DNA from: DASPXK01 sp035637315
GTDB taxonomy: Bacteria; Chloroflexota; UBA6077; JACCZL01
Assembly (NCBI GenBank): GCA_035637315.1
Contig: DASPXK010000003.1
Span: forward strand, 1-24,142
Reading direction: 5' to 3'
DNA length: 24,142 nucleotides
Part shown: in pieces, positions 1 through 7,154 of the stretch
How the letters are laid out: the number at the start of each line of letters is the position of its first letter
Position numbering within the stretch: position 1 is the stretch's first letter
Notes under the pieces: generated by a model
The model's input: only the letters and a program-made list of their open reading frames with translations
Database searches by the model: none
Told to the model about the DNA's origin: nothing
Program-made: the position numbers and the translations under genes

Positions 1-168
1 CTGCTGCTGGACGCCGAGCTCGCCAAAGCGCTGCGAAGCGCCGCCTCGCTCGAGGCGCGAGCCCGCTTCTCGATCGAGCAGCACGTGGAGCAGATCGCGG
101 CCCTCTACCGCCAGGGGCTCGCCGAGCGGGCCAATCCTCAGCCAGCCGGAGCCGAGGCGAGCCGGTGA
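1..168 (+). CDS. Glycosyltransferase, C-terminal fragment (cut by window start)
   Basis: An open frame runs from base 1 to TGA at 166-168 and encodes 55 residues. The visible part (ARARFSIEQHVEQIAALYRQG) has the pattern of the last helices of GT4 glycosyltransferases: a short helix ending in RFS, then a helix that crosses back to the N-terminal domain. The rest of the gene lies left of the window, so substrate and full family are unknown. The stop overlaps the GTG start of the next glycosyltransferase in a GTGA arrangement, which suggests one transcript and coupled translation. Assignment to a glycosyltransferase rests on this short tail and on the context of three more such genes downstream. 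Confidence 0.65.
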   Translation: MLLDAELAKALRSAASLEARARFSIEQHVEQIAALYRQGLAERANPQPAGAEASR

Positions 169-1328
169 GCGGCCTGCGGGTGACCCTGGCGAACTACACG
201 TTGAGCATGATGCGCGGCGGCGGCGAGACGCGCGATCTCGCATTCGCGCGGCATCTGACCGACCTGGGCTGCGAGGTCACGCTGGTCTCGGTCGACCCCC
301 TCATCGGGCGGGTTCGCTACCCGATCGAGGGCTTCCGCGCGCACCTCGTGCCAGCCCCGTACCTACGCGACTTCGTATACCACTTGATGGTCCTGCCGAA
401 GGCCGGCCGACTGGCGGCCTTACTTCTGAGTCAGGATGTCAAGCGATTCAGCAAACGAGTGGTCGACCTGGTGGCCAGCCCCACTTACGAAATCGACGTG
501 CTCCAGGCGGCCGGGCTGTATCCGGTCGTGGAGGTCAGGCGGCGGCGCCAGATCGCGGTTGTCATACGCAACCAGGGTGGCTTGCCGCCCAGATGGCTGC
601 GACGGTACGTGGCGCTGGCCGACGCCGTGATCGGCGACGGTTGGGATGCTGGCCATTTTGAGACCGCGATGGGCCGCGAGCTGATCGAGATCCCCGGCGG
701 GGTCGACGCTGACCTCTTTCGCCCCCTGGCCGCCAGCCCGCGCGCCGAGCTGGGACTGGGAGGCCGCGAAGTGCTCCTGTACGTCGGCCGCTTCGTCCCG
801 CTGAAGAACCTGCCCCTCCTGGTCGAGTCATTCGCGGCGGTCCATCGCGAGCGGCCGCAGACTAGCCTGGTGCTGGTCGGAGAGGGGGCGTTGGAGGGCA
901 AGGTCCGTGCGCACGTCCGCCGCCTCGGCCTGGAACAGAGCGTGCTGTTCCTCGGGCAGCAGCCGCATGAACGCCTAGCGGAGCTGTACGCGATGTGCGA
1001 CCTGGTCGTCCTGAGCTCCTCCTTTGACAACTCGCCCAACGCGGTCCTGGAGGCTGGCGCCTGCGAGCGAGCGGTCGTCGCGACGGACGTCGGCGGCGTG
1101 CCGCGCTACGTCACGGACGGCGAAAACGGGATACTTGTCGAGCCGAACGACGTGGTGGGCTTCAGCCGCGCCATGCTGCGCTTGTTGGCCGAGCCGGCCC
1201 TGCGCCAGGAGATGGGGCGAGCCGGGCGAAGGCGGGTCCTGGAGCGCCACAACTGGCGCCGCAGCGCCGAGAAGCTGCTCGCAGTTTACGAATCGCTCAC
1301 CTGTTCAGGAATGAGGTCTGAGGCATGA
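165..1328 (+). CDS. GT4-type glycosyltransferase (387 aa)
   Basis: Predicted retaining GT-B glycosyltransferase that transfers a sugar from a nucleotide donor to a growing glycan in the cytoplasm. The N-terminal Rossmann domain begins LRVTLANYTLSMMRGGGETR, with the glycine-rich acceptor loop. The C-terminal domain starts near residue 204 with LLYVGRFVPLKN and contains VLVGEGALEGK. The donor-site acidic pair appears as D-x7-E (DNSPNAVLE), so the first acid is Asp rather than the usual Glu. It is followed by a VVATDVGG strand and DGENGILVEP. Length is normal for the family. The GTG start at 165 is chosen because it overlaps the upstream stop; the stop TGA overlaps the next ATG (ATGA). Donor and acceptor cannot be read from sequence. 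Confidence 0.92.
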   Translation: MSGLRVTLANYTLSMMRGGGETRDLAFARHLTDLGCEVTLVSVDPLIGRVRYPIEGFRAHLVPAPYLRDFVYHLMVLPKAGRLAALLLSQDVKRFSKRVVDLVASPTYEIDVLQAAGLYPVVEVRRRRQIAVVIRNQGGLPPRWLRRYVALADAVIGDGWDAGHFETAMGRELIEIPGGVDADLFRPLAASPRAELGLGGREVLLYVGRFVPLKNLPLLVESFAAVHRERPQTSLVLVGEGALEGKVRAHVRRLGLEQSVLFLGQQPHERLAELYAMCDLVVLSSSFDNSPNAVLEAGACERAVVATDVGGVPRYVTDGENGILVEPNDVVGFSRAMLRLLAEPALRQEMGRAGRRRVLERHNWRRSAEKLLAVYESLTCSGMRSEA

Positions 1329-2635
1329 GGACGAGTGGGCAGTGGGCAGTGGGCAGTAGGCCCTGCGCTGCCCACTGTCCACTGCCCACCGTCCACTGGG
1401 CTCGTCTGGCTGTCGTCTACCATCGCCCCTTCTACCAAGACGAAGCCGGCCGACTGTGGGAGGCCGAGGGGGCGTTCAGCCGATACGTCGAGGCTCTGGC
1501 GGACAAGGTCGACGAGGTTGTGATCTGCGCGCCCTGCCGCCCTGAGCCGTTCGCGTCAGGCGCGTATCGACTCCGGGCAGACAATGTGGTCCTCTGTCCG
1601 CTGCCCTTCTTCGACAATCTGGCCCGCTTCTACGTCGGCTTGCCGTTCATGCTTGCACGCCTCTGGCGCGAGCTGCCGAACTGGGACGTGGTGAACTTCA
1701 GGCTGCCAACGCCTCTGGGCGTGTACGCCTATGTGCTGGCTCGGCTCAGGCGACGCCCAGTCTTCCTGCTCGTCGTCGGCGATCTGGCCGGCGTGGCCAA
1801 ATCGGTGCCGCTCAACAGCCCCAAGCGGGTCGTCTATCGAGTCTATCTGGCGATCGAGGAGCGCCTGCAGGACTGGATGGTGAGCGGCACGCCGACGTTC
1901 GTCAACGGTCGAGCGCTGTATGAGAAGTACTCCCGAGCGGGCCGGCGGGTGATGCAGACCACGACATCCACGATATCCGCGGCCGACGTGGCCTGCCGGA
2001 CCGACGTCAGTGCCGGCGCCTCCCCGGGCGCTCCGATCCGGCTTCTGTGCGTGAGCAGGATCGATCCGCGCAAAGGCCTTCGCTACTTGCCGCAGGCGAT
2101 CGCGGACCTGGTCGCTCGGGGACACGACGTCCGCCTGACGATCGTAGGCCCAGTCGTGGGATCGCTCGGGATGGAGGAGCGGGCGCGTGTCACGCGCGAC
2201 GCCGCGGCGCTGGGCGTGGCGGAGCGGGTCGACTTCGCCGGGCCGAAAACCCTGCCGGAGGTGCTCCAGCTCGGACGCGAGCACGACCTGTTCGTCCTGC
2301 CGACGCTGCCCGGCGAGGGCGTACCACGAGTGCTGCTCGAGGCGATGGCGGTTGGGCTGCCGATCGTAGCGAGCAGCGTGGCCGGCATCCCCAGCTTGAT
2401 CGCCCATGAGGTCAACGGCCTTCTCGTCCCACCCGCCAATTCAGCGGCGCTGGCCGAGGCGATCGACCGGCTGGTCGGCGACCACGAGCTGCGCCAACAG
2501 CTCATCGCAAACGGCTACACGGTGGCTCGGGCCCAGACCACTGAGGCGCACATTCATGGGATCGTCGACGGGCTCGAGCGACTGGCTGGGATTCGGCTGC
2601 AGCGGGCGGGTGCGGCGGCGACCGCGGCTCGATGA
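1325..2635 (+). CDS. GT4-type glycosyltransferase with repeat-derived N-terminus (436 aa)
   Basis: Predicted GT-B glycosyltransferase of the same polysaccharide pathway. The conserved fold begins only near residue 27 (RLAVVYHRPFYQDEAGRLWE). The first 26 residues are encoded mostly by a heptanucleotide palindrome at 1334-1397 and look unlike any domain. The C-terminal domain starts around residue 238 (IRLLCVSRIDPRKG), and the E-x7-E donor motif is seen as EGVPRVLLE, followed by MAVGLPIVASSVAG. The ATG start at 1325 overlaps the previous stop. No ATG, GTG or TTG lies in frame between the repeat and the conserved strand, so the repeat is probably translated. The stop at 2635 overlaps the next ATG. 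Exact sugar specificity is unknown. Confidence 0.9.
   Translation: MRTSGQWAVGSRPCAAHCPLPTVHWARLAVVYHRPFYQDEAGRLWEAEGAFSRYVEALADKVDEVVICAPCRPEPFASGAYRLRADNVVLCPLPFFDNLARFYVGLPFMLARLWRELPNWDVVNFRLPTPLGVYAYVLARLRRRPVFLLVVGDLAGVAKSVPLNSPKRVVYRVYLAIEERLQDWMVSGTPTFVNGRALYEKYSRAGRRVMQTTTSTISAADVACRTDVSAGASPGAPIRLLCVSRIDPRKGLRYLPQAIADLVARGHDVRLTIVGPVVGSLGMEERARVTRDAAALGVAERVDFAGPKTLPEVLQLGREHDLFVLPTLPGEGVPRVLLEAMAVGLPIVASSVAGIPSLIAHEVNGLLVPPANSAALAEAIDRLVGDHELRQQLIANGYTVARAQTTEAHIHGIVDGLERLAGIRLQRAGAAATAAR
1334..1397 (+). repeat. Inverted heptanucleotide array
   Basis: Four direct heptamers (AGTGGGC three times, then AGTAGGC) occupy 1334-1361. After an 8-base spacer, four heptamers of the complementary type (GCCCACT, GTCCACT, GCCCACC, GTCCACT) fill 1370-1397. 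The two halves can pair imperfectly into a hairpin. It lies entirely inside the 5' end of the glycosyltransferase that starts at 1325 and is open in that frame. Similar period-7 palindromes of different sequence occur at 12755-12822 and 18991-19065, so this is one dispersed class of element. Confidence 0.85.
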
Positions 2636-3780
2636 CAACGCCAAACTCTCGTCGGTCCCTGCGAATCGCGATCCCGCTGGCCGGCTTCAACCTGTCCGGG
2701 GGCGTCAAGTCGCTGATCGGGGTGGCCAACGCCCTGGCTGAGCGCGGCCACCGAGTCCGGCTTCTAGTCCCGGACCATGCCGCCAGCCCACCAGCACCGC
2801 TCCGACCGGGAGTCACGCTGCGCGTCCTCTGGACGGGGCCGTCCTGGCTGCCTGCGTCCCTGCGAAAACTCGTCGACCTGTTCCAGCTTGGGACGACGGG
2901 GACAGCCGGAGCCGACGTCTGCCTGGCCAACTACTATCCGACCGCCTACGCCGCCTGGCTGTCCCACCTGATCCGCGGCGACCGAGCCGCGCTGGCCTAC
3001 AATGTCCGCGGCTACGAGCCGCTCAGCCACGGTCTACTGGCGCCTGCCCCCTTGCCCAGCCGCCTTGCTCGCTTCGCTCTTGCCTGGCTCAGCTACCGAC
3101 TGCCGATCCAGAAGATCTGCACCACGGACTGGCTGCGCGAGCAGATCGGCGACCCGAGCGCCTACGTCGTCGGGCACGGCATCGACCTGGAGATTTTCCG
3201 GCCACCCGCGGGCAGGCCTCGGCGGGATCAGCTGGTCGTCGGAACGATCGGTCGGCGAGGCGAGGGCAAAGGCTATCCCGACTTCCTGCGCGCCGTGGAG
3301 CTACTGCCGGCTGAGCTGCCGATCCGGATCCGATTGGCTGCCCCGGACCCGGTCCAGCCCCCGTGCCGTTTCCCGGCCGACGTTACGCATCCAGCTGACG
3401 AGCTATCGATGGCGGAGTTCTACGGCATGTGCGACGTGTTCGTCTTTCCGTCGCGAGTCGAGGGCTTCGGGTTGCCGGCGCTCGAGGCGATGGCCTGCGG
3501 CGTGGTGGTCGTGACCACGGATTGCGGTGGTGTGCGCGCGTTCGCGCGGCCAGACGAGAACTGTCTGATGGTCCCCGCCGCTGACGCGCCAGCCCTGGCC
3601 GCCGCCATCACCAGGCTCGCCCGGGACGCCGCGCTCCGCGAGCGACTACTGCCTGGGGGTCTGCAGACGGCTTCCCAGTTCGGCCGCCAGGCTGTGCAGG
3701 AGCGGTTCTGCGACTATCTGGAACAACTGGCCGAACAGGTCAGGCCGAGCGACGATGGCCGAGATCGGCGGTCCAGGTGA
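2632..3780 (+). CDS. GT4-type glycosyltransferase (382 aa)
   Basis: Predicted GT-B sugar transferase. The N-terminal domain opens RIAIPLAGFNLSGGVKSLI, a glycine loop variant typical of acceptor-side domains. The C-terminal domain starts near residue 200 with LVVGTIGRRGEGKGYPDFLR. The E-x7-E pair is clear (EGFGLPALE), followed by MACGVVVVTTDCGG. The family is related to GT4 enzymes that extend rhamnose- or mannose-containing chains, but the substrate is not determinable. The ATG at 2632 overlaps the preceding stop (ATGA). The last 41 bases (3740-3780) overlap the 3' end of the convergent minus-strand glycosyltransferase, so there is no room for a conventional intergenic terminator. It is the last gene of the plus-strand group. 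Confidence 0.92.
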   Translation: MTTPNSRRSLRIAIPLAGFNLSGGVKSLIGVANALAERGHRVRLLVPDHAASPPAPLRPGVTLRVLWTGPSWLPASLRKLVDLFQLGTTGTAGADVCLANYYPTAYAAWLSHLIRGDRAALAYNVRGYEPLSHGLLAPAPLPSRLARFALAWLSYRLPIQKICTTDWLREQIGDPSAYVVGHGIDLEIFRPPAGRPRRDQLVVGTIGRRGEGKGYPDFLRAVELLPAELPIRIRLAAPDPVQPPCRFPADVTHPADELSMAEFYGMCDVFVFPSRVEGFGLPALEAMACGVVVVTTDCGGVRAFARPDENCLMVPAADAPALAAAITRLARDAALRERLLPGGLQTASQFGRQAVQERFCDYLEQLAEQVRPSDDGRDRRSR

Positions 3781-4840
3781 GGGTTTCAAGGAATCGAGGC
3801 GCGTGGGCCGTGAGCGAGTACTTCTCCTCGACTGTTTGACGCCCCGCCTCACCCATGCGGCGGCGCAGGGCCGGGTCCTCTACGAGCAGCGACAGCTTCT
3901 CGACCCATTCCCCGGTAGTGGTGGCCAGCAGTCCGTTCTGGCCGTCCTGGACGATGTCGGTGGTGACGCCGACCGGCGAGCAGACCGGCGGGATCGCGCA
4001 GCTCATGTAGAGCAGGGCCTTGAACCCGCACTTGCCGCGCGTCCACTCGGTGTCCGGCATTGGCATGATCCCGATGTCGAAGCCGTGCAGGTCCTCCAGC
4101 TCGGTGCGCAAGTTCCAGCGTCGGACGTTGAGCGAAGGCGTGACCGTTGGAATGTAGCTGCCGCCGATCGCCCGAATCTCCACGTTGGGGTATCGCCGTG
4201 TGACCTCGGCCAGCGCCTCCCCGACCATGTTCAGGTAGGGGGCGGTGGTGTTGCTGCCCATCCAGCCAATCACCACCCGCCGAGCGTCCGACCCGGAGCC
4301 ATTCACCCGTGGCGCGAAGACGTCGGTGTCGACCGGGGTTGGGATGACGACGATGTTCGGGTTGTAGCGAGACGCGTAGGCCTTCAGGTTCTCGTTGCCC
4401 GCGATCACGGTGGTCGACAGATTGATGATTCGCGCCGTCTTGCTGGGGCGCTTGAGCAGCCCGACGGTCCGGCTCATCACGCCCGTGTTGAGCAGATAGA
4501 TCGCGTCGTCGAAATCGAAGAGCAATGGCCGACCGCGCAGCGCCAGCTTCTCCTCGACGAACGGCCCGCCGACAGGGAACGCCTCGCGGTGGATGAAGAT
4601 CAGGTCAGTCCACTCGGACCGCTGGACGTCCAGGAGGCGGCTGAGGGTGCTGGCGCCCAGCGAGGCGAACTTCCGAATCATGCTGCCCGGCGCGTAGCGG
4701 ATGTTGTAGAGGTCGCTGGACATGAACGGCCGCAGGATCGGCTCGACGCCATGCTGGCGTAAGTATGGGAAGTACTGCTCGACGCGCAGCCGGTTCGACG
4801 GCGCCTCGGTCGGATACGGGACGATGAACAGGACTCTCAC
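3740..4840 (-). CDS. GT4-type glycosyltransferase (366 aa), last gene of the minus-strand series
   Basis: Predicted GT-B glycosyltransferase. It starts at GTG 4840 with VRVLFIVPYPTEAPSNRLR, and the acceptor-side loop lacks the usual GG. A DFDDAIY motif lies near residue 110. The C-terminal domain begins around residue 185 with VVIGWMGSNTTAPYL. In place of the canonical E-x7-E there is GKCGFKALLYMSCAIPPVCS, the Lys-containing variant seen in a recognised GT4 subgroup. It then reads VQDGQNGLLA. The start lies 3 bases after the stop of the small gene at 4844-5101. A diverged copy of its first ~120 bases, with a frameshift, lies upstream at 5430-5551. The 3' end overlaps the convergent neighbour by 41 bases. 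Confidence 0.9.
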   Translation of the reverse strand: MRVLFIVPYPTEAPSNRLRVEQYFPYLRQHGVEPILRPFMSSDLYNIRYAPGSMIRKFASLGASTLSRLLDVQRSEWTDLIFIHREAFPVGGPFVEEKLALRGRPLLFDFDDAIYLLNTGVMSRTVGLLKRPSKTARIINLSTTVIAGNENLKAYASRYNPNIVVIPTPVDTDVFAPRVNGSGSDARRVVIGWMGSNTTAPYLNMVGEALAEVTRRYPNVEIRAIGGSYIPTVTPSLNVRRWNLRTELEDLHGFDIGIMPMPDTEWTRGKCGFKALLYMSCAIPPVCSPVGVTTDIVQDGQNGLLATTTGEWVEKLSLLVEDPALRRRMGEAGRQTVEEKYSLTAHAPRFLETLTWTADLGHRRSA

Positions 4841-4843
4841 GGC

Positions 4844-5101
4844 TCAGGATGGTCGCCGAGCGACCCGATCCAATTCGGCCGTCGCGCCCAAGCGCCCTGC
4901 CTCGCGAACCAGCGCCTCGGCATCTTCGATGCTGGCTAGCTCGACCGTCATGATCTCTCCGGCCAGGCAGCGATCGACGAGTCCCTTCGCCGTCGCGAGC
5001 GAGAGTCCCGCCCTCTCCTGAAGCAAGCGGGCAAGAGAGACCTTACGAAGGCCCCGCTCCCAGCCTGTAAGAAGGACGCGCTGCACCTCAGTCGACCTCA
5101 A
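4844..5101 (-). CDS. Small protein resembling the ribosomal L7/L12 C-terminal domain (85 aa)
   Basis: Unassigned small protein. The segment LSLATAKGLVDRCLAGEIMTV, then AEALVREAGRLGATAEL, has the helix-helix-strand pattern of the L7/L12 C-terminal domain: a conserved A-K-x-L-V, then an acidic/alanine helix ending in G-A. It lacks the L7/L12 N-terminal dimerisation domain and hinge, so it is not the ribosomal protein itself. It may be a stand-alone relative of the domain; its function is unknown. The longest frame starts at TTG 5101. A GTG at 5086 (80 aa) is also plausible because GAGGT lies 8 bases upstream of it. It ends 3 bases before the next glycosyltransferase start. The resemblance is judged by eye only. 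Confidence 0.6.
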   Translation of the reverse strand: MRSTEVQRVLLTGWERGLRKVSLARLLQERAGLSLATAKGLVDRCLAGEIMTVELASIEDAEALVREAGRLGATAELDRVARRPS

Positions 5102-5436
5102 CGATGATCGGACGTGGCGTGTGCCCCGGCCAAGCTCCCGTGGTGCGGGTGCCGCCGAAACACAATGGCCCTGCGGGCTCCTTGATGCCGCCCCAGCTCA
5201 CGTATGAACCGACGCAGCTCGGCAACACCGAGGGCTCCCGGTCCAGCACCTTCGACGTGCGGATTACGTAGTATAAGACTCTCTCCTTCCCTCGCCATTG
5301 CGGTTATCGCCTCGATCCGTCCTCTCGGTCCACTGCCGACGATACGAACAACGTCGCCGTCCTGCTCGACGATGGCGATCGATCTCTGGACGGCATCGCT
5401 TGGCACCCAGCCCGACGTGTGGGCCCCGATCGACAT
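5088..5436 (-). pseudogene. Frameshifted small-protein gene (GGTRTTGA motif)
   Basis: One frame reads from ATG 5436 through DGDVVRIVGSGPRGRI, then LILRNPHVEGAGPGALG and ELRRFIRELGRHQGARRAIVF. At the AAA run (plus strand 5158-5160) the sensible protein jumps frame. Removing one A joins it to GGTRTTGAWPGHTPRP and IIVEVD, ending at TGA 5090-5088. Left unshifted, the frame runs on as RRHPHHG and so on to 5098. The continuity of strand-like and motif-like sequence across the join is why I infer a one-base insertion. I recognise no named family. The N-terminal boundary is uncertain because upstream sequence is a remnant of a glycosyltransferase 5' end; GTG in GWVPS is another possible start. Sequencing error cannot be excluded. 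Confidence 0.55.
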
Positions 5437-5551
5437 GAACGGCCACAGGATCGGGCTCGACACCATGCTGGCCCGAGTGCGGGAAGTATTGCTCGACGCG
5501 CAGCCGGTTCGCCGGCTCGGTGGGATAGGGGACTATGAACAAGACTCTCAC
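5430..5551 (-). pseudogene. Truncated, frameshifted copy of a glycosyltransferase 5' end
   Basis: Starting at GTG 5551, this segment encodes VRVLFIVPYPTEPANRLRVE and continues like the first 40 residues of the glycosyltransferase at 3740-4840. Aligned by eye, about 120 bases agree at roughly 88 per cent, with one 3-base gap. One extra G in the run 5453-5455 (plus strand) breaks the frame after QHGVEP; the homology resumes as PILWPFMS in the next frame. It stops abruptly at that point, where the small-protein sequence begins. The shared block also includes about 8 bases upstream of the start codon. It is either a partial duplication or the stump of a second enzyme of this subfamily. Confidence 0.75.
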
Positions 5552-5578
5552 GGCTCAGCCTCGGGATCCTTGTCGGGC

Positions 5579-6039
5579 TCATCCGCGAAGTAGTGAGAAG
5601 TAGTGATAGGTAGCGATCGTCAGGCTCAGGCCGAGCGCTCCCAGGCGCGACAGCGTTGTCGAGGATAGATCCAGTCCACCTTCTTTCTGTTCCATGAAGT
5701 AACTGCAGTAGACCTCGCCGGCAACCCCTTTGAGGCTCACCGTCGCAGAGGCTCGGCGCGCGGTTCAAGCATGTCGAGCAGGTGGCTGATATGACGGCCT
5801 ATCGGCTCGGTCTCGGGCAAAGCGCTGTCGATCCCCCAGAAGCCCGTCTGGAAGGTAAGGTCTGGGCGGTTCGCCCTGACATCACCCTTCCGATGCGCGC
5901 TCGCGGGAAGTATTCCCAGGTGCCGAGTCACTAGATCTGGATCAACGTACGGGCCCACAAAGCGAAACGTGACTCGAGTCGTTTCCGCCGCAGTTGGGCT
6001 CTCCGAGCATACCTTCAGAGGGCTACCGCCGGATGGCAT
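5579..6039 (-). pseudogene. DUF4279-family protein gene with an internal frameshift
   Basis: From ATG 6039 the frame encodes TRVTFRFVGPYVDPDLVTRH, then LGILPASAHRKGD, FQTGFWGIDS and HISHLLDMLEPRAEPLRR, stopping at 5737. This matches the DUF4279 pattern: a paired strand, D-x-(I/V)-T-x-x-L-G-I, H-x-K-G-D, a W and a late LL helix. The expected C-terminal part is present in another frame from about 5740: VSLKGVAGEVYCSYFMEQKE, then GGLDLSSTTLSRLGALGLSL, ending at TGA 5581-5579. A single net -1 lesion near 5740-5746 therefore splits a protein of about 153 residues. No slippery heptamer is visible, so decay or sequencing error is likelier than programmed frameshifting. Some DUF4279 members are thought to be immunity proteins of polymorphic toxins; here no toxin gene is seen. 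Confidence 0.7.
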
Positions 6040-6042
6040 CGA

Positions 6043-6174
6043 TCAAGTTCCCAGGTACTCGCCTGACCGCCGATCGTACACATCGCCGGAGGGGAGGTCG
6101 AACTCCACGTCGGGGTTACCCTCAATCTCTTGCCTGAGCGCATGGATCGCTTCACTGAACTGTTGGCGTGTCAA
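6043..6174 (-). CDS. Hypothetical small protein, start uncertain
   Basis: This frame ends at TGA 6045-6043, three bases before the ATG of the DUF4279 gene. It encodes RQQFSEAIHALRQEIEGNPD, then VEFDLPSGDVYDRRSGEYLG: an amphipathic helix followed by acidic strand-like sequence, plausible as a real small protein of about 43 residues. TTG at 6174 is the first usable start downstream of the epimerase. The frame stays open up to ATG 6288 inside the epimerase gene, but that part is Arg/Ser-rich shadow sequence. I recognise no family. The tight spacing to the next start supports translation, but it could also be a remnant of a longer gene. Confidence 0.4.
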   Translation of the reverse strand: MTRQQFSEAIHALRQEIEGNPDVEFDLPSGDVYDRRSGEYLGT

Positions 6175-6199
6175 ACCAAGCGTGGTCCTCGCTTGCTCC

Positions 6200-7153
6200 T
6201 CATTTGTTGTACGCGATCGCGACCTCTTGGGCCCTGCGCCACGCGACCGCGCGCTCGAGGCCTTCCTCGAACGAGACCGTTGGCTCATAGCCGAGCATCC
6301 GCTTGGCTTTGGTGACGTCGGCCTGGGAGTGCTTGACGTCGCCGGGGCGCGGCTCGCCGAAGCGGGGCCTCAGGTCTGTGCGCAGAATCCGATTGAGGGC
6401 GGCGATCAGCTGAAGCAGTGTGTAAGCCTGTCCGCAGGCGATGTTGAACACCTCGCCCCCGATGCCCTTTGCCTCGGCGGCCAGCAGGTTGGCGCGGACC
6501 ACGTTGTCGACGAAGGTGAAGTCGCGCGATTGGGTCCCATCCCCTTCGACGAACGGCTGCTCGCCACGACTCATGGCCGTGATGAACAGCGGGATCACTG
6601 CCGCGTACTCGGAAGCCGGGTCCTGATAGGGCCCGAACACGTTGAAATAGCGCAGCGCGGCCGCCTCTGCGCCGAAAAGGCGATTGAAGACCGAACAGTA
6701 ATGCTCGCCCGCCAGCTTGGTCACCGCGTACGGCGAGAGCGGGCTCGGCGCCATCGTCTCGACCTTGGGCAGAGTCGGCGTATCGCCATAAACCGATGAG
6801 GAGGAAGCGCACACCACTCGCCTGACGCCCGCGTCGCGCGCGGCGAGCAGCACGTTGAGGGTGCCGGTCACGTTGCTCTCGTTGCTGGCGGCCGGGTCAC
6901 GAATGGAGCGCGGAACGGCCGGCAGGGCGGCTTGGTGCAGGACGCAGTCAACGCCCGCCATCACCGTCCGGAGTCCGCCGAGATCGCGCAGGTCGCCCCG
7001 CACCACCTCCACGTCAGGCAGGTCGGCCAGGTTCTCAGGTCGCCCGGTCAGGAAGTTGTCGAATACCCGCACCCGGTCCCCACGCGCCACGAGGGCACGC
7101 GTAATGTTCGATCCAATGAAGCCGGCCCCACCGGTGACCAGGAACAGGCCCAC
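6200..7153 (-). CDS. NAD-dependent nucleotide-sugar epimerase/dehydratase (317 aa)
   Basis: Short-chain dehydrogenase of the extended (UDP-glucose/UDP-GlcNAc 4-epimerase) type, acting on a nucleotide sugar in the cytoplasm. The cofactor loop TGGAGFIGSN lies at residues 7-16. The catalytic set is Ser in SSSSVYGD (117-124) and the Y142-x3-K146 pair in PYAVTK. RYFNVFGPYQDP near 168-179 is characteristic of 4-epimerase-like members. Whether it is a C4 epimerase, a decarboxylase or a dehydratase is not certain. GTG 7153 is chosen because the Rossmann strand LFLVTGG follows at once; a longer frame to 7252 would overlap the upstream membrane protein and adds no recognisable domain. The upstream gene's TGA ends 1 base before this start. 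It presumably provides a donor for the neighbouring transferases. Confidence 0.9.
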   Translation of the reverse strand: MGLFLVTGGAGFIGSNITRALVARGDRVRVFDNFLTGRPENLADLPDVEVVRGDLRDLGGLRTVMAGVDCVLHQAALPAVPRSIRDPAASNESNVTGTLNVLLAARDAGVRRVVCASSSSVYGDTPTLPKVETMAPSPLSPYAVTKLAGEHYCSVFNRLFGAEAAALRYFNVFGPYQDPASEYAAVIPLFITAMSRGEQPFVEGDGTQSRDFTFVDNVVRANLLAAEAKGIGGEVFNIACGQAYTLLQLIAALNRILRTDLRPRFGEPRPGDVKHSQADVTKAKRMLGYEPTVSFEEGLERAVAWRRAQEVAIAYNK

Positions 7154-7154
7154 C

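Noticed and set aside
1334..1397. CRISPR-like array
   Set aside because: The units are only 7 bases, contiguous and inverted around a centre, with no spacers and no cas genes.
3755..4762. 335-codon plus-strand open frame
   Set aside because: It lies opposite a clear glycosyltransferase, has no recognisable motif and has the Arg/Val/Asp-rich composition of antisense frames in high-GC genes.
5737..5750. Programmed -1 frameshift site in the DUF4279 gene
   Set aside because: No slippery heptamer or downstream structure is visible, and neighbouring genes carry similar single-base lesions.
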